A stretch of DNA of 64,000 nt from RYN-230 sp963720645 (GTDB taxonomy: Bacteria; Actinomycetota; Actinomycetes; Streptosporangiales; Streptosporangiaceae): NCBI GenBank assembly GCA_963720645.1, contig CAVRFX010000026.1:434001-498000 (forward strand), read 5' to 3'. The position numbers were made by a program, and so were the translations under genes. Shown in pieces: positions 34,795 through 43,720 of the stretch; positions within the stretch are counted from its first letter, which is position 1, and each line of letters starts with the position of its first letter. Below the pieces are notes generated by a model. That model saw only the letters and a list, made by a program, of their open reading frames with translations, was not told where the DNA came from and ran no database searches.

Positions 34795-34886
34795 GTCCCC
34801 ATCATGCCCGACGATTGGCAGGATTTCACCTATAGATGTCATCACTGCCACTGTTCCCGCCCGCGCCGATCTCCGAGACTGGAGTC

Positions 34887-35153
34887 ATGAGCAGCACTGA
34901 GTCCCGGTCAACCAACCACCGCAGCTGGTCACAACTGCTCCGCTCCGCGGCACTCACCATCGCCTCGGTGGTGTCGGAATGTAATCGCGCGTCGCGCGTG
35001 ATGACGCAGGTCAGGCTGGCTCCGGACCGCTACCTGCCCGACTCGGGCCAGGCGCCGGACGACTACGCCGAGTTCCTGTTCCGCACCTCCGGGCCACTGG
35101 CCCACGAGCCCTCCGCGAGGCAGCGGCTCGCCGCCGGACGGAGTCACCACTAG
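34887..35153 (+). CDS. Small conserved actinobacterial protein, unknown
   Basis: An 88-aa polar protein with an N-terminal helix SWSQLLRSAALTIASVVSEC and a C-terminal part containing LAPDRYLPDSGQAPDDYAEF. I recognise no domain, though similar short proteins occur beside AraC regulators in streptomycetes. ATG 34887 is just after GGAG. It is divergent from the GlxA-type gene with a 92-bp gap and 10 bp from the next gene, so it may start a three-gene transcript. Confidence 0.55.
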   Translation: MSSTESRSTNHRSWSQLLRSAALTIASVVSECNRASRVMTQVRLAPDRYLPDSGQAPDDYAEFLFRTSGPLAHEPSARQRLAAGRSHH

Positions 35154-35162
35154 CCTGCTGGC

Positions 35163-35639
35163 ATGCATCCCAGCGCACTCCGCGTCGCGGAAACGCTCCA
35201 GGCCCTGGGTGTCACCGGGCAGGTCCGCGAGCTGCCCGAGCCCGCACCGACCGCGGCCAGCGCGGCGGCCCAGCTCGGCTGCGACGTCGGGGCCATCGCC
35301 AACAGCCTGGTCTTCCGGGCCGATGATGCCCCGCTGCTCATCCTGACCAGTGGGGCGCACCGGGTGGACACCGGCCGGGCCGCGGCCCTGGCCGGGGCGG
35401 CCTCGGTCCGCCGCGCTGACCCGGACTTCGTCCGGGCGGCCACCGGCCAGGTGATCGGCGGCGTGGCCCCGGTCGGCCATCCGGAGCCGCTGCGGACCCT
35501 GGTTGACATGTGGCTGGACCGCCACGACGTGGTGTGGGCCGCGGCCGGCCACGCGCATACGGTGTTCCCCACGTCGTTCGCCGAGCTGATCCGGATCACC
35601 GGCGGCACTCCCGCCGACGTGGGGGCCTGCCCTCGCTGA
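35163..35639 (+). CDS. YbaK-like aminoacyl-tRNA deacylase (second copy)
   Basis: A 158-aa YbaK/ProX-family protein: ASAAAQLGCDVGAIANSLVF, where the conserved Lys of YbaK is replaced by Asn, then LILTSGAHRVDTGRAA, GQVIGGVAPVGHPEPLRTLVD and AAAGHAHTVFPTSFAELIRITGG. It belongs to the PrdX-like subgroup that clears mischarged tRNA. It differs strongly from the copy at 20034-20504. ATG 35163. Confidence 0.87.
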   Translation: MHPSALRVAETLQALGVTGQVRELPEPAPTAASAAAQLGCDVGAIANSLVFRADDAPLLILTSGAHRVDTGRAAALAGAASVRRADPDFVRAATGQVIGGVAPVGHPEPLRTLVDMWLDRHDVVWAAAGHAHTVFPTSFAELIRITGGTPADVGACPR

Positions 35640-35684
35640 CCACGCTTTCCCCGGCTCCGGCAGCGAATGCCGTACGCTCAGCCT

Positions 35685-36251
35685 GTGCGCGCGCTGGTGA
35701 TCGTGGATGTGCAGAACGACTTCTGTGAAGGCGGTTCGCTCGCGGTCGAGGGCGGCGGCGAGGTGGCCCGGGTCATCAGCCGCTACCTGGAGTCCGGCGG
35801 CTACGACCACGTGATCGCATCACGGGACTTCCATGTCGACCCGGGCCGCCATTTCTCCGCGGACCCGGACTACGTGAACTCATGGCCGCGGCACTGCGTG
35901 GCCGGCACGGCAGGCGCGGATTTCCACCCCGACCTCGACACCGGCCCCATCGAGACGGTGTTCAGCAAGGGTGCGCACGAGGCCGCCTACAGCGCGTTCG
36001 ACGGCAGCGACGAGGCGGGCATACCGCTGGCGGCGTGGCTGCGGGAACGCGGCGTGGACGAGCTGGACGTGGTCGGGATCGCCACCGACTACTGCGTCCG
36101 GGCCACGGCGATCTCCGCGGCCCGGGAGGGTTTCCGGACCCGGGTGCTGCTCGGCATGACCGCGGGGGTTGACCCCACCACGACCGCCGAGTCGATCGAC
36201 GCCATGCGGGCGGCTGGGGCGCAGGTCACCGGGACGCCCGTGCAGCGTTAG
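35685..36251 (+). CDS. pncA: Nicotinamidase (isochorismatase family)
   Basis: A 188-aa amidase. The catalytic triad is visible: Asp8 in VIVDVQNDFCEGG, Lys in VFSKGAHEAAYSAFDG, and Cys in GIATDYCVRATA; metal ligands are in ASRDFHVDPGRHFS. It hydrolyses nicotinamide to nicotinate, the step before PncB, and in related bacteria activates pyrazinamide. GTG 35685 starts the core at its usual length. It is 45 bp after the YbaK-like gene. Confidence 0.92.
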   Translation: MRALVIVDVQNDFCEGGSLAVEGGGEVARVISRYLESGGYDHVIASRDFHVDPGRHFSADPDYVNSWPRHCVAGTAGADFHPDLDTGPIETVFSKGAHEAAYSAFDGSDEAGIPLAAWLRERGVDELDVVGIATDYCVRATAISAAREGFRTRVLLGMTAGVDPTTTAESIDAMRAAGAQVTGTPVQR

Positions 36252-36317
36252 AGAGCGCCGGGCCGCGGCCGGTGCTCCGGGGGCGGTGGACGCCCGCCCA
36301 CGGGAGATACGCCGGGG

Positions 36318-36575
36318 TCAGTCGTCGCCCTGCGGCAGGGATTCGTAGATGCGCTTGCAGTCCGGGCACACCGGGAACCGCTTGGGATCGCGGTTCGGCA
36401 CCCACACTTTGCCGCACAGGGCGATCACGGGGGTGCCGGTCACCGCGCTATCTACGATCTTGTCCTTCTCGACGTAGTGCGCGAAACGCTCATGGTCGCC
36501 ATCGCCGGGCCGGATATCCGGCGTGGTGCCAGTGTCCTCACGAGTGCCGGAATCCGGCAGGACCTCAGTGCTCAC
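36318..36575 (-). CDS. DUF3039 domain-containing protein
   Basis: An 85-aa protein of actinobacterial family DUF3039. The conserved core is ERFAHYVEKDKIVDSAVTGT followed by a zinc-ribbon-like CGKVWVPNRDPKRFPVCPDC. The function is unknown. GTG 36575 overlaps the end of the upstream membrane protein gene by 11 bp, so the two share a transcript. Confidence 0.9.
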   Translation of the reverse strand: MSTEVLPDSGTREDTGTTPDIRPGDGDHERFAHYVEKDKIVDSAVTGTPVIALCGKVWVPNRDPKRFPVCPDCKRIYESLPQGDD

Positions 36576-37158
36576 GATCCCCGATTGTACGCGGCGCGGG
36601 CACGGCCCCGCTGCCGGGTGACGCCGGCTCGTGGCCCGGCACGGCCCGCGCCGGGGCGGGTACCCAGCTGTAGCGGGCCCGCAGGTACCGCCAGAGGGCG
36701 GCCGAACAGGCACACAGCAGCAGCGCCTCGACACGCACCGTCCCTTCTGCGGGCCAGGGCAGCAGGTGGGTGATGTGCAGCACCAGCGACCCGGGATGCG
36801 TGATCGCGTTGAACGACAGGTACACGAACAGGCCGGTGGCCAGGACGGCGACCGTCTCGGCCACCGCCAGCGCCAGCGTCGCCGCGGGACCGGGCGGCGC
36901 GCCGGGCACCGCCCCGCGGCGCCGCCGCAGCCGCAGGTACTCGCTGGTGACCAGGCAGATCGCCGCGACCACGAACGCGATGAACCCCGACGTGTCGGTG
37001 CGCACGGGGATGGGCTGCCAGTAGCGGCCGGGCAGGTCCTGGCCCCGGAAGCTGCCCACCAGCGCGGTGCTCGCCCAGCCGAGCAGGGCCGCGAAACCCA
37101 GGCCGGCGGTGATCGCCTCGACGGCCAGCCGGGGGCGGCCCGGAACCTGGACATTCAC
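36565..37158 (-). CDS. Four-helix integral membrane protein, unknown
   Basis: A 197-aa protein with four hydrophobic segments: about residues 12-30, 52-70, 93-112 and 130-148. I do not recognise the family. A cytoplasmic-looking RLRRRRG sits between helices 2 and 3, and the C-terminus is Pro-rich. It lies between YqgE and DUF3039 and overlaps the latter. GTG 37158 is chosen as the last start before the first helix; no strong ribosome site is present. Confidence 0.65.
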   Translation of the reverse strand: MNVQVPGRPRLAVEAITAGLGFAALLGWASTALVGSFRGQDLPGRYWQPIPVRTDTSGFIAFVVAAICLVTSEYLRLRRRRGAVPGAPPGPAATLALAVAETVAVLATGLFVYLSFNAITHPGSLVLHITHLLPWPAEGTVRVEALLLCACSAALWRYLRARYSWVPAPARAVPGHEPASPGSGAVPAPRTIGDREH

Positions 37159-37186
37159 CTGAAGATCACCGTAACCAGCGCGGGGG

Positions 37187-37768
37187 TCAATTGAGCGCGG
37201 GGTCGTCGGGATAGTTGGCCACCATCGCGAGGTTGCCGCCCTGCCGCCGCAGCACCTTCTTCCAGAGCCGCTCCGGCTCGGCCGCGAACGCGTCGGCCGG
37301 CTCCCCCGGCAGCACGTACCAGGCACCCTCGTCGATCTCGGCCTGGAGCTGGCCGGGTCCCCAGCCGGCGTACCCGGCGAAGACCCGCAGTGAGGCGATA
37401 CCGCCCGCCAGCAGCTGCGGCGGCGCGTCCAGGTCGACGAGGCCGATCCGGGACATCACCGCGGACGCGTCCAGCGCCCGCCAGCCGACCGGCTCCTCGT
37501 CGCTCGGCACGATCGCGAGCGCCAACGCACTGTTCGGCGCGACGGGGCCGCCCCGGAAGACGACAGACGGCCCGGTCACCAGGTCCGTCCACGATTCGAG
37601 GACCTGCCCGACCGGAACCTCGGTCGGGCGGTTGAGCACCACGCCGAGCGTGCCCTCCTCCGGCTCGTCCTCCACGACGAGAACGACGGTTCGCCGGAAG
37701 TTCGGGTCGCCCAGCAGCGGCGTAGCGACCAGCAGCCGCCCCGAGAGGTCGTCCTCCATAGCGTCCAT
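37187..37768 (-). CDS. YqgE/AlgH family protein
   Basis: A 193-aa YqgE/AlgH protein (PF02622 family): LSGRLLVATPLLGDPNFRRT, GTLGVVLNRPTEVPVG, FRGGPVAPNSALAL, RVFAGYAGWGPGQLQAEI and EGAWYVLP. Its function is not settled; AlgH has been linked to regulation. ATG 37768 or 37759 both fit (MDAMEDDL). It precedes the membrane protein gene by 28 bp. Confidence 0.93.
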   Translation of the reverse strand: MDAMEDDLSGRLLVATPLLGDPNFRRTVVLVVEDEPEEGTLGVVLNRPTEVPVGQVLESWTDLVTGPSVVFRGGPVAPNSALALAIVPSDEEPVGWRALDASAVMSRIGLVDLDAPPQLLAGGIASLRVFAGYAGWGPGQLQAEIDEGAWYVLPGEPADAFAAEPERLWKKVLRRQGGNLAMVANYPDDPALN

Positions 37769-37876
37769 TCTGGCGGACGCGGCGTGGTTGCTGCGGCGCC
37801 GGTGCCCCCGCACCCTGACTTCGTGCCAATTTGAGACAGGGCCCGCGCAGGATGCGCACTTCCCCGGCATGGCGGC

Positions 37877-39277
37877 TCAGGGCCGCACCGGGCGGCCGCC
37901 GGCCGCGTCCCGGACCGCGGCTGCCACCGCCGCGGACACGTTCGGGTTGAACACCGACGGGATGATGTAGTGCGGGCCGAGTTCGGCGGCCGACACCACG
38001 CCGGCCAGCGCGCGGGCCGCCGCCACCATCATGTCGTCGGACACCGTACGGCTCTGGGCGTCCAGCAGCCCGCGGAACATCCCCGGGAAGACCAGCACGT
38101 TGTTGATCTGATTGGGGTAGTCGCTGCGCCCGGTGGCCACCACTGCCGCGTGCTGGGCGGCCTCATCCGGGTCGACCTCAGGATCCGGGTTGGCCAGCGC
38201 GAACACGATCGCGCCGTCGTTCATGGCCGCGATGTCCGCACCATCCAGCAACCGTGGCGCGGACACCCCGATGAAGACGTCCGCGCCGCGCAGCGCTCCG
38301 GCCAGGTTCCCCTCGTACTGCTCGGCGTTGGTGTGCCCGGCCACCCAGCGCAGGTTGTCATCCAGCCCGGGCCGGCCCGCATAGACCGCGCCCTTGTCGT
38401 CGCACACGATCACGTCGGAGGCACCGGAGGCGAGCAGCAGCCGCAGCACGGCGCTGCCCGCCGCGCCCGCGCCGGCGATCGCGATCCGGACCGAGCCCAG
38501 CTTCTTGCCGACCACCCGGAGCGCGTTGGTGAGGGCGGCGAGGACCACGATCGCGGTGCCGTGCTGGTCATCGTGGAAGACCGGGATGTCCAGCAGCTCG
38601 CGCAGCCGGGCCTCGACCTCGAAACACCGCGGGGCGCTGATGTCCTCGAGGTTGATGCCCCCGAAGGCCGGCGCGATGATCTGGACGGTGCGCACGATCT
38701 CGTCGGTGTCCTGGGTGTCCAGGCAGACCGGCCAGGCGTCGATGCCCGCGAAGCGCTTGAACAGGGCGGCCTTGCCTTCCATCACCGGCACGGCCGCGTA
38801 CGGGCCGATGTTGCCCAGCCCCAGCACGGCGGAGCCATCGGTGACGACGGCCACCGAATTGCGCTTGACCGTGAGGCGGCGGACATCCTCGGGGTTGCGG
38901 GCGATGGCCATGGACACCCGGGCCACGCCCGGGGTGTAGGCCATGGACAGGTCGTCCCGGTTGCGCAGCGGGATCTTGACCGCGGTCTCGATCTTCCCGC
39001 CCAGGTGGAGCAGGAACGTCCGGTCGCTGACCTTGCTGACGGTCACGCCCTCGACCTCGCTCAGGGCCTGGACGATGGCCTCGGCGTGGCCGGTGTCCCG
39101 GGCCGCGCACGTCAGGTCCACCCGCAGCCGTTCCAGGGTGAACGGGCTCACGTCCAGTGCGGTGACCGCTCCGCCGGCCTGCTCCACGACGTGCGTGAGC
39201 TCACTGACCGCCCGCCCGTGGGATGGCACCTCGAGCCGCACGGTGATCGAATACGACACGCTCGGTGCTACCGACAC
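37877..39277 (-). CDS. NAD(P)-dependent malic enzyme with N-terminal ACT domain
   Basis: A 466-aa protein. Residues about 8-85 form an ACT regulatory domain (ITVRLEVPSHGRAVSELTHVV); then the malic enzyme: MAYTPGVARVSMAIARNP with the catalytic Tyr, EGKAALFKRFAGIDAWPVCLD with Lys, NLEDISAPRCFEVE and VFHDDQHGTAIVV (metal ligands), and Rossmann IAIAGAGAAGSAVLRLLL. It decarboxylates malate to pyruvate with NAD(P) reduction. The ACT domain suggests amino acid or metabolite control. GTG 39277 has GGCGG upstream. The cofactor is not decidable by eye. Confidence 0.93.
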   Translation of the reverse strand: MSVAPSVSYSITVRLEVPSHGRAVSELTHVVEQAGGAVTALDVSPFTLERLRVDLTCAARDTGHAEAIVQALSEVEGVTVSKVSDRTFLLHLGGKIETAVKIPLRNRDDLSMAYTPGVARVSMAIARNPEDVRRLTVKRNSVAVVTDGSAVLGLGNIGPYAAVPVMEGKAALFKRFAGIDAWPVCLDTQDTDEIVRTVQIIAPAFGGINLEDISAPRCFEVEARLRELLDIPVFHDDQHGTAIVVLAALTNALRVVGKKLGSVRIAIAGAGAAGSAVLRLLLASGASDVIVCDDKGAVYAGRPGLDDNLRWVAGHTNAEQYEGNLAGALRGADVFIGVSAPRLLDGADIAAMNDGAIVFALANPDPEVDPDEAAQHAAVVATGRSDYPNQINNVLVFPGMFRGLLDAQSRTVSDDMMVAAARALAGVVSAAELGPHYIIPSVFNPNVSAAVAAAVRDAAGGRPVRP

Positions 39278-39483
39278 GTCAATACCGCCTTCCGCCAGGC
39301 CCCGATGCAGGACACAATCGTGCCACCAACAGGCCACTGATCAGGCCCCGGGCGGGGACCCGGCCGGCCTTCCCGGGCGGGCCTTCCCGGGCGGGCCAGC
39401 ACCGGGCGGCGGGCCGGCGACGGCGCGGCCCGGCTGGCGACGGCGGCCTGGCCACGTACGCTGCAAGGGTGTCCAACGGAGGA

Positions 39484-39990
39484 ATGACCGCCAGTGCGCC
39501 AGACGGCACAGCCACGGCCGACCGGGCCGTCACGGTGACCGCGGACATCGGGCCGCCCACCATCGACGTGACCCGGCTGCGGGTCGCCATCGCCCGGGTC
39601 TCACGGAGCCTGCGCCGGCACGAGCTGGCCGGGCTGACCCCCACCCAGCTGTCCGCCCTGGCCACCGTGGAGCAGGCGGGCCCGGTACGGCTCGGGGACC
39701 TCGCGGCGGCCGAGAAGATCGCCCCGTCCACGCTCACCCGGCTGGTCACCGTGCTCGAGGAGCGCGGCTACGTGGAACGCCATCCGGTGCCCGGCGACGC
39801 CCGGGCCAGCACGCTGGTGATCACCCAGGAGGGGCACGCGATCCTGGAGCAGATCAGGCGGGAGAGCACCATTCTCCTCGCCGACAACCTGCGCACGCTC
39901 AGCCCGGATCAGCTGGCCGCCCTGGCCGCGGCGCTGCCCGCGCTGGAACGTATCGCGGACGCCAAGCCGCTGGACACCCGCGGCCGCTGA
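39484..39990 (+). CDS. MarR-family transcriptional regulator
   Basis: A 168-aa winged-helix regulator. The core is LTPTQLSALATVEQAGPVRL, LAAAEKIAPSTLTRLVTVLE (recognition helix), ERHPVPGDARASTLVIT (wing) and a C-terminal dimer helix. ATG 39484 is directly preceded by GGAGGA, too close for ideal spacing; GTG 39469 is an alternative. It is divergent from the malic enzyme gene, a plausible target. Confidence 0.9.
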   Translation: MTASAPDGTATADRAVTVTADIGPPTIDVTRLRVAIARVSRSLRRHELAGLTPTQLSALATVEQAGPVRLGDLAAAEKIAPSTLTRLVTVLEERGYVERHPVPGDARASTLVITQEGHAILEQIRRESTILLADNLRTLSPDQLAALAAALPALERIADAKPLDTRGR

Positions 39991-40005
39991 CCGGCCCGCG
40001 GACGC

Positions 40006-41061
40006 TCAGAACAGCAGGCTGGACAGGGTCGCGCGGGCCTTGGCCACCCGCGGGTCACCGGGCGGGAAGACGTCGAACAACCGGACCAGGTGACTCCGGG
40101 CCCGGTCGCGATCGTCTCCTGCTGTCCTCCTGATCGTGCCGAGGAGCCGGTCGAAACCCTCCTCGATGCGGCCGGTGGCCACATCGATGTCGGCCACGCT
40201 GGACTGCGCCTCGACGTCGGCCGGGTCTTCCGCCGCCGCCCGGCGCACCTGGGCCTGGTCGTAGCCACTCACCCGGCGGATCAGGTTCACCTGGGCCAGG
40301 CCCATGGCGGCCGCCGGGTTACCGGGCGAGTTCGCCAGGACCTTCTCGAACGCCTCAGCGGCCCCGTCCAGGTCGTCGCGCTCCATCGCCTGCTGGGCTT
40401 CCTCGAACGCGGGATCGGCCATCATGGCCGCACCGGCGCCACCCCGCATCCCGGGACCACCAGGGCCGCCGGGCCCGCCCGGCCCGCCGGGGCCCCCGGG
40501 GCCGCGCGGGCCGCCCGGCTGCGCCTCGGCGGCCTGGGCGCCTCCCGGCTGGCCGTCGCCTGGCTCACCATCGGCCGGAGCACCACCCCCGGGCATGCCC
40601 ATCTGGGCCGCCACCTGCATGACCTGGCCCACCCACTGGCGCACCTGCGCCTCGGGCATCGCGCCGAGGAAGCCGTCCACGACCTGCCCGCCGGCGACCG
40701 CCATGACCATGGGGATGCTCTGGACCTGCAGCGCGGCCCGCAACTGCGGGTTCGCGTCGATATCGATCTTCGCGAGCACCCAGTCACCGGCGGCCTCGGT
40801 GGCCAGCTTCTCCAGCACCGGGCTGAGCTGCTTGCAGGGGCCACACCATTCGGCCCACAGATCCAGGATTACCGGAACCGACCGTGACCGCTCAACGACG
40901 TCCACGTTGAAGGTTTCCTCGGTCACGTCGATGACGTTGCCACCCGGCGAGCCACCCGGCTCGTCAGAGCGCGCGGCGGCCTGCTGACTGCGCTGCGCGG
41001 CGGCCTGCCGCGCACCCAGGTCAACGGCGCCGTAGAGCGAAAAGTCCCGCGGCTGCTGCAT
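40006..41061 (-). CDS. Thioredoxin-TPR co-chaperone (CnoX/YbbN-like)
   Basis: A 351-aa protein. Residues about 45-150 are a thioredoxin domain with WCGPC in DLWAEWCGPCKQLSPVL; residues about 220-350 are TPR-like helices as in CnoX/YbbN. The linker is a collagen-like Gly-Gly-Pro repeat (GPGGPGGPGGPGGPG, encoded at 40436-40500). CnoX-type proteins protect folding clients from oxidation and hand them to GroEL and DnaK. The CGPC motif is retained, unlike E. coli YbbN (SxxC). ATG 41061 precedes QQPRDFSLYGAVDLG; an upstream ATG at 41088 is possible. Confidence 0.9.
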   Translation of the reverse strand: MQQPRDFSLYGAVDLGARQAAAQRSQQAAARSDEPGGSPGGNVIDVTEETFNVDVVERSRSVPVILDLWAEWCGPCKQLSPVLEKLATEAAGDWVLAKIDIDANPQLRAALQVQSIPMVMAVAGGQVVDGFLGAMPEAQVRQWVGQVMQVAAQMGMPGGGAPADGEPGDGQPGGAQAAEAQPGGPRGPGGPGGPGGPGGPGGPGMRGGAGAAMMADPAFEEAQQAMERDDLDGAAEAFEKVLANSPGNPAAAMGLAQVNLIRRVSGYDQAQVRRAAAEDPADVEAQSSVADIDVATGRIEEGFDRLLGTIRRTAGDDRDRARSHLVRLFDVFPPGDPRVAKARATLSSLLF

Positions 41062-41119
41062 ATCTCTATCCTGCCGCATGCCAGCCATGCCTTGACCGCC
41101 CCTCCAGCCCTATCGCCAT

Positions 41120-41138
41120 GTAGCACAGTTAGTGCTAC
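41120..41138. promoter_or_regulatory. Operator palindrome GTAGCAC-N5-GTGCTAC of the toxin-antitoxin operon
   Basis: A perfect 7+7-bp inverted repeat with a 5-bp centre ends 9 bp before the antitoxin start codon. Type II TA operons are autorepressed by the antitoxin, and this is where the binding site would sit. Confidence 0.7.
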
Positions 41139-41147
41139 CGTAGTCCT

Positions 41148-41507
41148 GTGAGTGATACAAGACAGGGCCAGCCGCCGGGCCGCCAGACCAGGCCGCACGA
41201 GACCAGGCGGCACCAGCCCATCCACAGCATCGGCATCCGAGAGCTGCGCCAGCACGCCAGCGTCTACGTGGACCTCGTGGAGAAAGGGGAGACGGTGGAT
41301 ATCACCAACCGGGGACGGCTCGTAGCGCGCCTCGTCCCGGCCCGGGACGTGGAGAGCCCGCTCGAACGGCTGATCGCTGCGGGGATCATCGAGCCAGCCG
41401 AAGATCCCGGCAGCCTGCTAGACATCGAACCAGCGCCGCCAGTTCCCCCCGGTCATCCAACCGCCAGTCAGATCCTTCAGCAGATGCGCGAGGAGGAGAG
41501 ATATTGA
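41148..41507 (+). CDS. Type II antitoxin, Phd/YefM family
   Basis: A 119-aa prevent-host-death antitoxin: IGIRELRQHASVYVDLVEKGETVDI is the DNA-binding Phd core, followed by TNRGRLVARLVPA and a C-terminal toxin-binding tail ending QILQQMREEERY. GTG 41148. It has an N-terminal extension of about 25 polar residues. The TGA stop overlaps the TTG start of the toxin (TTGA), with AGGAGG ahead, so the two are coupled. A 7+7-bp operator is upstream. Confidence 0.93.
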   Translation: MSDTRQGQPPGRQTRPHETRRHQPIHSIGIRELRQHASVYVDLVEKGETVDITNRGRLVARLVPARDVESPLERLIAAGIIEPAEDPGSLLDIEPAPPVPPGHPTASQILQQMREEERY

Positions 41508-41896
41508 TCTACCTGGACTCCTCGGCTCTGGTCAAACTGGTCCTGACCGAGCCGGAATCGCAGGCCCTGATCCGATGGCTCGCAGAGCGGGCCGACCTCG
41601 CCCTGGTATCTAGTGCGCTGCACCGGGCGGAAGTTCCCCGGGCTGTCTGGCGAGCTGACCCCAGCGCCCTCCCCCGGAGCCTGCGGCAGATGAGGGGGGT
41701 CGACAAGGTCGCGGTCAGCACGTCCATCCTTGACTCGGCCTCAGTCATCCCACCGCAGACGCTCCGATCGAGCGACGCCGTGCACCTCGCGTCCGCACTC
41801 AGCATCCGGCGGCAACTCACCGCGTTCGTGGCCTACGACAAGCGCCTGCTCGCGGCCGCCAAGGACGCTGGGCTGCCGACTGCGAGCCCGGCCTGA
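41504..41896 (+). CDS. vapC: Type II toxin, PIN-domain ribonuclease (VapC)
   Basis: A 130-aa PIN-domain toxin. The acidic residues expected for the metal site are Asp5 in MIYLDSSALVKLVL, Glu in HRAEVPRAVWR, Asp in SSDAVHLASAL and Asp in VAYDKRLL. It would cleave RNA when free of antitoxin. TTG 41504 overlaps the antitoxin stop and is preceded by AGGAGGAG. The target RNA is unknown. Confidence 0.93.
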   Translation: MIYLDSSALVKLVLTEPESQALIRWLAERADLALVSSALHRAEVPRAVWRADPSALPRSLRQMRGVDKVAVSTSILDSASVIPPQTLRSSDAVHLASALSIRRQLTAFVAYDKRLLAAAKDAGLPTASPA

Positions 41897-41927
41897 CCGC
41901 TGCCGCGCGCCAGGCGGGCGGCAGCAA

Positions 41928-43679
41928 TCAGAACGCCGGGGCCTCGGAGTACACGCCCCACTCCTGCCGCAGCACATCGCAGACCTCGCCCAGGGTGGCC
42001 TCGGCCCGGGCCGCCGCCAGCATCGGCGGGATCATGTTCTCCCCCGACCGGGCCGCCGCCAGCATTGCGGCCAGGGCCGAGTCGACGGCCGCCTGGTCGC
42101 GGCCGGCGCGGCGGCGGCCCAGGTCCGCGACCTGGTCCCGCTCCACCTCGTGGCTGACCCGGAGGATCTCCACCGGAGAGCCGACCGTGCCGGTGTGGCA
42201 GTTCACCCCGACGACCTTCTTCTCGCCCTTCTCCACTTTCTGCTGGTACGCGAACGCCGCCTCGGCGATCTCCGACATGAACCAGCCGTCCTCGATGCCG
42301 CGGAGGATCCCGCCGGTCATCGACCCGTCCGGGCTCATCGTCCTGATCCGGGCGAAGATGGCCTCGGCCTCGGCTTCCAGCCGGTCGGTCAGCGCCTCGA
42401 GGTACCAGGAGCCGCCGAGCGGGTCGGCGACGCTGGCTACCCCGGCCTCCTCCATGATCACCTGCTGGGTCCGCACCGCGATCTCCGCGGCCCGCTCGCT
42501 CGGCAGGGCCAGCACCTCGTCCAGCGCGTTGGTGTGCAGCGAGTTGGTCCCGCCGAGCACGGCCGCCAGTGCCTCGATGGCGGTGCGCACCACGTTGTTG
42601 TCCGGCTGCTGCGCGGTGAGCGACACGCCCGCGGTCTGGGTGTGGAAGCGCAGCCACTGGGCCCGCGGCGAGGTCGCCCCGTACGTGTCCCGCAGCCACC
42701 GGGCCCAGATCCGCCGGGCCGCGCGGAACTTGGCGATCTCCTCGAAGAAGTCGATGTGGGCGTCGAAGAAGAACGACAGCCCGGGCGCGAACGCGTTGAT
42801 GTCCAGCCCGCGGGACAGCCCGAGTTCGACGTACCCGAAGCCGTCGGCCAGGGTGAACGCCAGCTCCTGCGCGGCGGTGCTCCCGGCCTCCCGGATGTGG
42901 TACCCGGACACCGACAGCGGCTTGTAGGCCGGGATCTCCCGGGCGCAGAACTCCATCAGGTCACCGATCAGGCGCAGGTGCGGCTCCGGCGGGAACAGCC
43001 ATTCCTTCTGCGCGATGTACTCCTTGAAGATGTCCGTCTGCAGCGTGCCGTCCAGCGTGGCCAGGTCGGCGCCCTGCCGCTCGGCGGCGGCCAGGTACAT
43101 GCAGAAGACCGGGACCGCCGGGCCGCTGATCGTCATCGAGGTGGTCACGTCGGCCAGCGGGATCCCGCCGAACAGCGTGTCCATGTCCGCCGCGGAGTCG
43201 ATCGCCACCCCGCAGTGCCCGACCTCACCCAGCGAGCGCGGGTCATCGGAGTCCCGGCCCATCAGCGTGGGCATGTCGAAGGCCACGGACAGCCCGTTAC
43301 CGCCCGTGCCCAGCAGCATCTTGTACCGCTCGTTGGTCTGCCGGGCGTTGCCGAACCCGGAGAACTGGCGGATCGTCCAGGCCCGGCCGCGGTACCCGGA
43401 CGGGTACAGGCCCCGGGTGAACGGGTACTCCCCCGGCCAGCCGATCCGGTCGAAGCCCGGCACGACGGCCCCGTCGGGCGGACCGTACACGGGCTCCACG
43501 TCGAGGCCGGACAGCGTGGAGAAATCGGCCGCCCTGATCCTCGACCCGGCAAACCGGCGCTGCCACCGCTGCCGGCCCGCCTCCGCTGATCCGGCCACCC
43601 CGGCCAGCCCAGGCTGGCCGGATCCGGGCTGGGGCGCCCCGGCGGACTCCGGCTGAGGCGACGATGCCTGTGTATCCAT
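41928..43679 (-). CDS. Acyl-CoA mutase large subunit (methylmalonyl/isobutyryl-CoA mutase-like), no B12 domain
   Basis: A 583-aa TIM-barrel mutase subunit. GEYPFTRGLYPSGYRGRAWT, RQFSGFGNARQTNERYKMLL, SMTISGPAVPVFCMYLAAAE, SVSGYHIREAGSTAAQELAF and PRAQWLRFHTQTAGVSLT are family-typical. The position that is Tyr in methylmalonyl-CoA mutase (RQYAG) is Phe here (RQFSG), as in isobutyryl-CoA mutase. The C-terminal cobalamin domain is missing, so a separate small B12 subunit is needed and is not in the window. ATG 43679 has GGAGGGAA upstream. MeaB and the epimerase are encoded at 48.6-51.3 kb. Confidence 0.9.
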   Translation of the reverse strand: MDTQASSPQPESAGAPQPGSGQPGLAGVAGSAEAGRQRWQRRFAGSRIRAADFSTLSGLDVEPVYGPPDGAVVPGFDRIGWPGEYPFTRGLYPSGYRGRAWTIRQFSGFGNARQTNERYKMLLGTGGNGLSVAFDMPTLMGRDSDDPRSLGEVGHCGVAIDSAADMDTLFGGIPLADVTTSMTISGPAVPVFCMYLAAAERQGADLATLDGTLQTDIFKEYIAQKEWLFPPEPHLRLIGDLMEFCAREIPAYKPLSVSGYHIREAGSTAAQELAFTLADGFGYVELGLSRGLDINAFAPGLSFFFDAHIDFFEEIAKFRAARRIWARWLRDTYGATSPRAQWLRFHTQTAGVSLTAQQPDNNVVRTAIEALAAVLGGTNSLHTNALDEVLALPSERAAEIAVRTQQVIMEEAGVASVADPLGGSWYLEALTDRLEAEAEAIFARIRTMSPDGSMTGGILRGIEDGWFMSEIAEAAFAYQQKVEKGEKKVVGVNCHTGTVGSPVEILRVSHEVERDQVADLGRRRAGRDQAAVDSALAAMLAAARSGENMIPPMLAAARAEATLGEVCDVLRQEWGVYSEAPAF

Positions 43680-43720
43680 GCCGTTCCCTCCTGCAGGCGT
43701 CCTGGCTCCAGGCAAAATAC

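Noticed and set aside
40436..40500. Short GGP/CCG repeat taken as a CRISPR or mobile repeat
   Set aside because: It encodes the collagen-like linker of the thioredoxin-TPR protein and is in frame.
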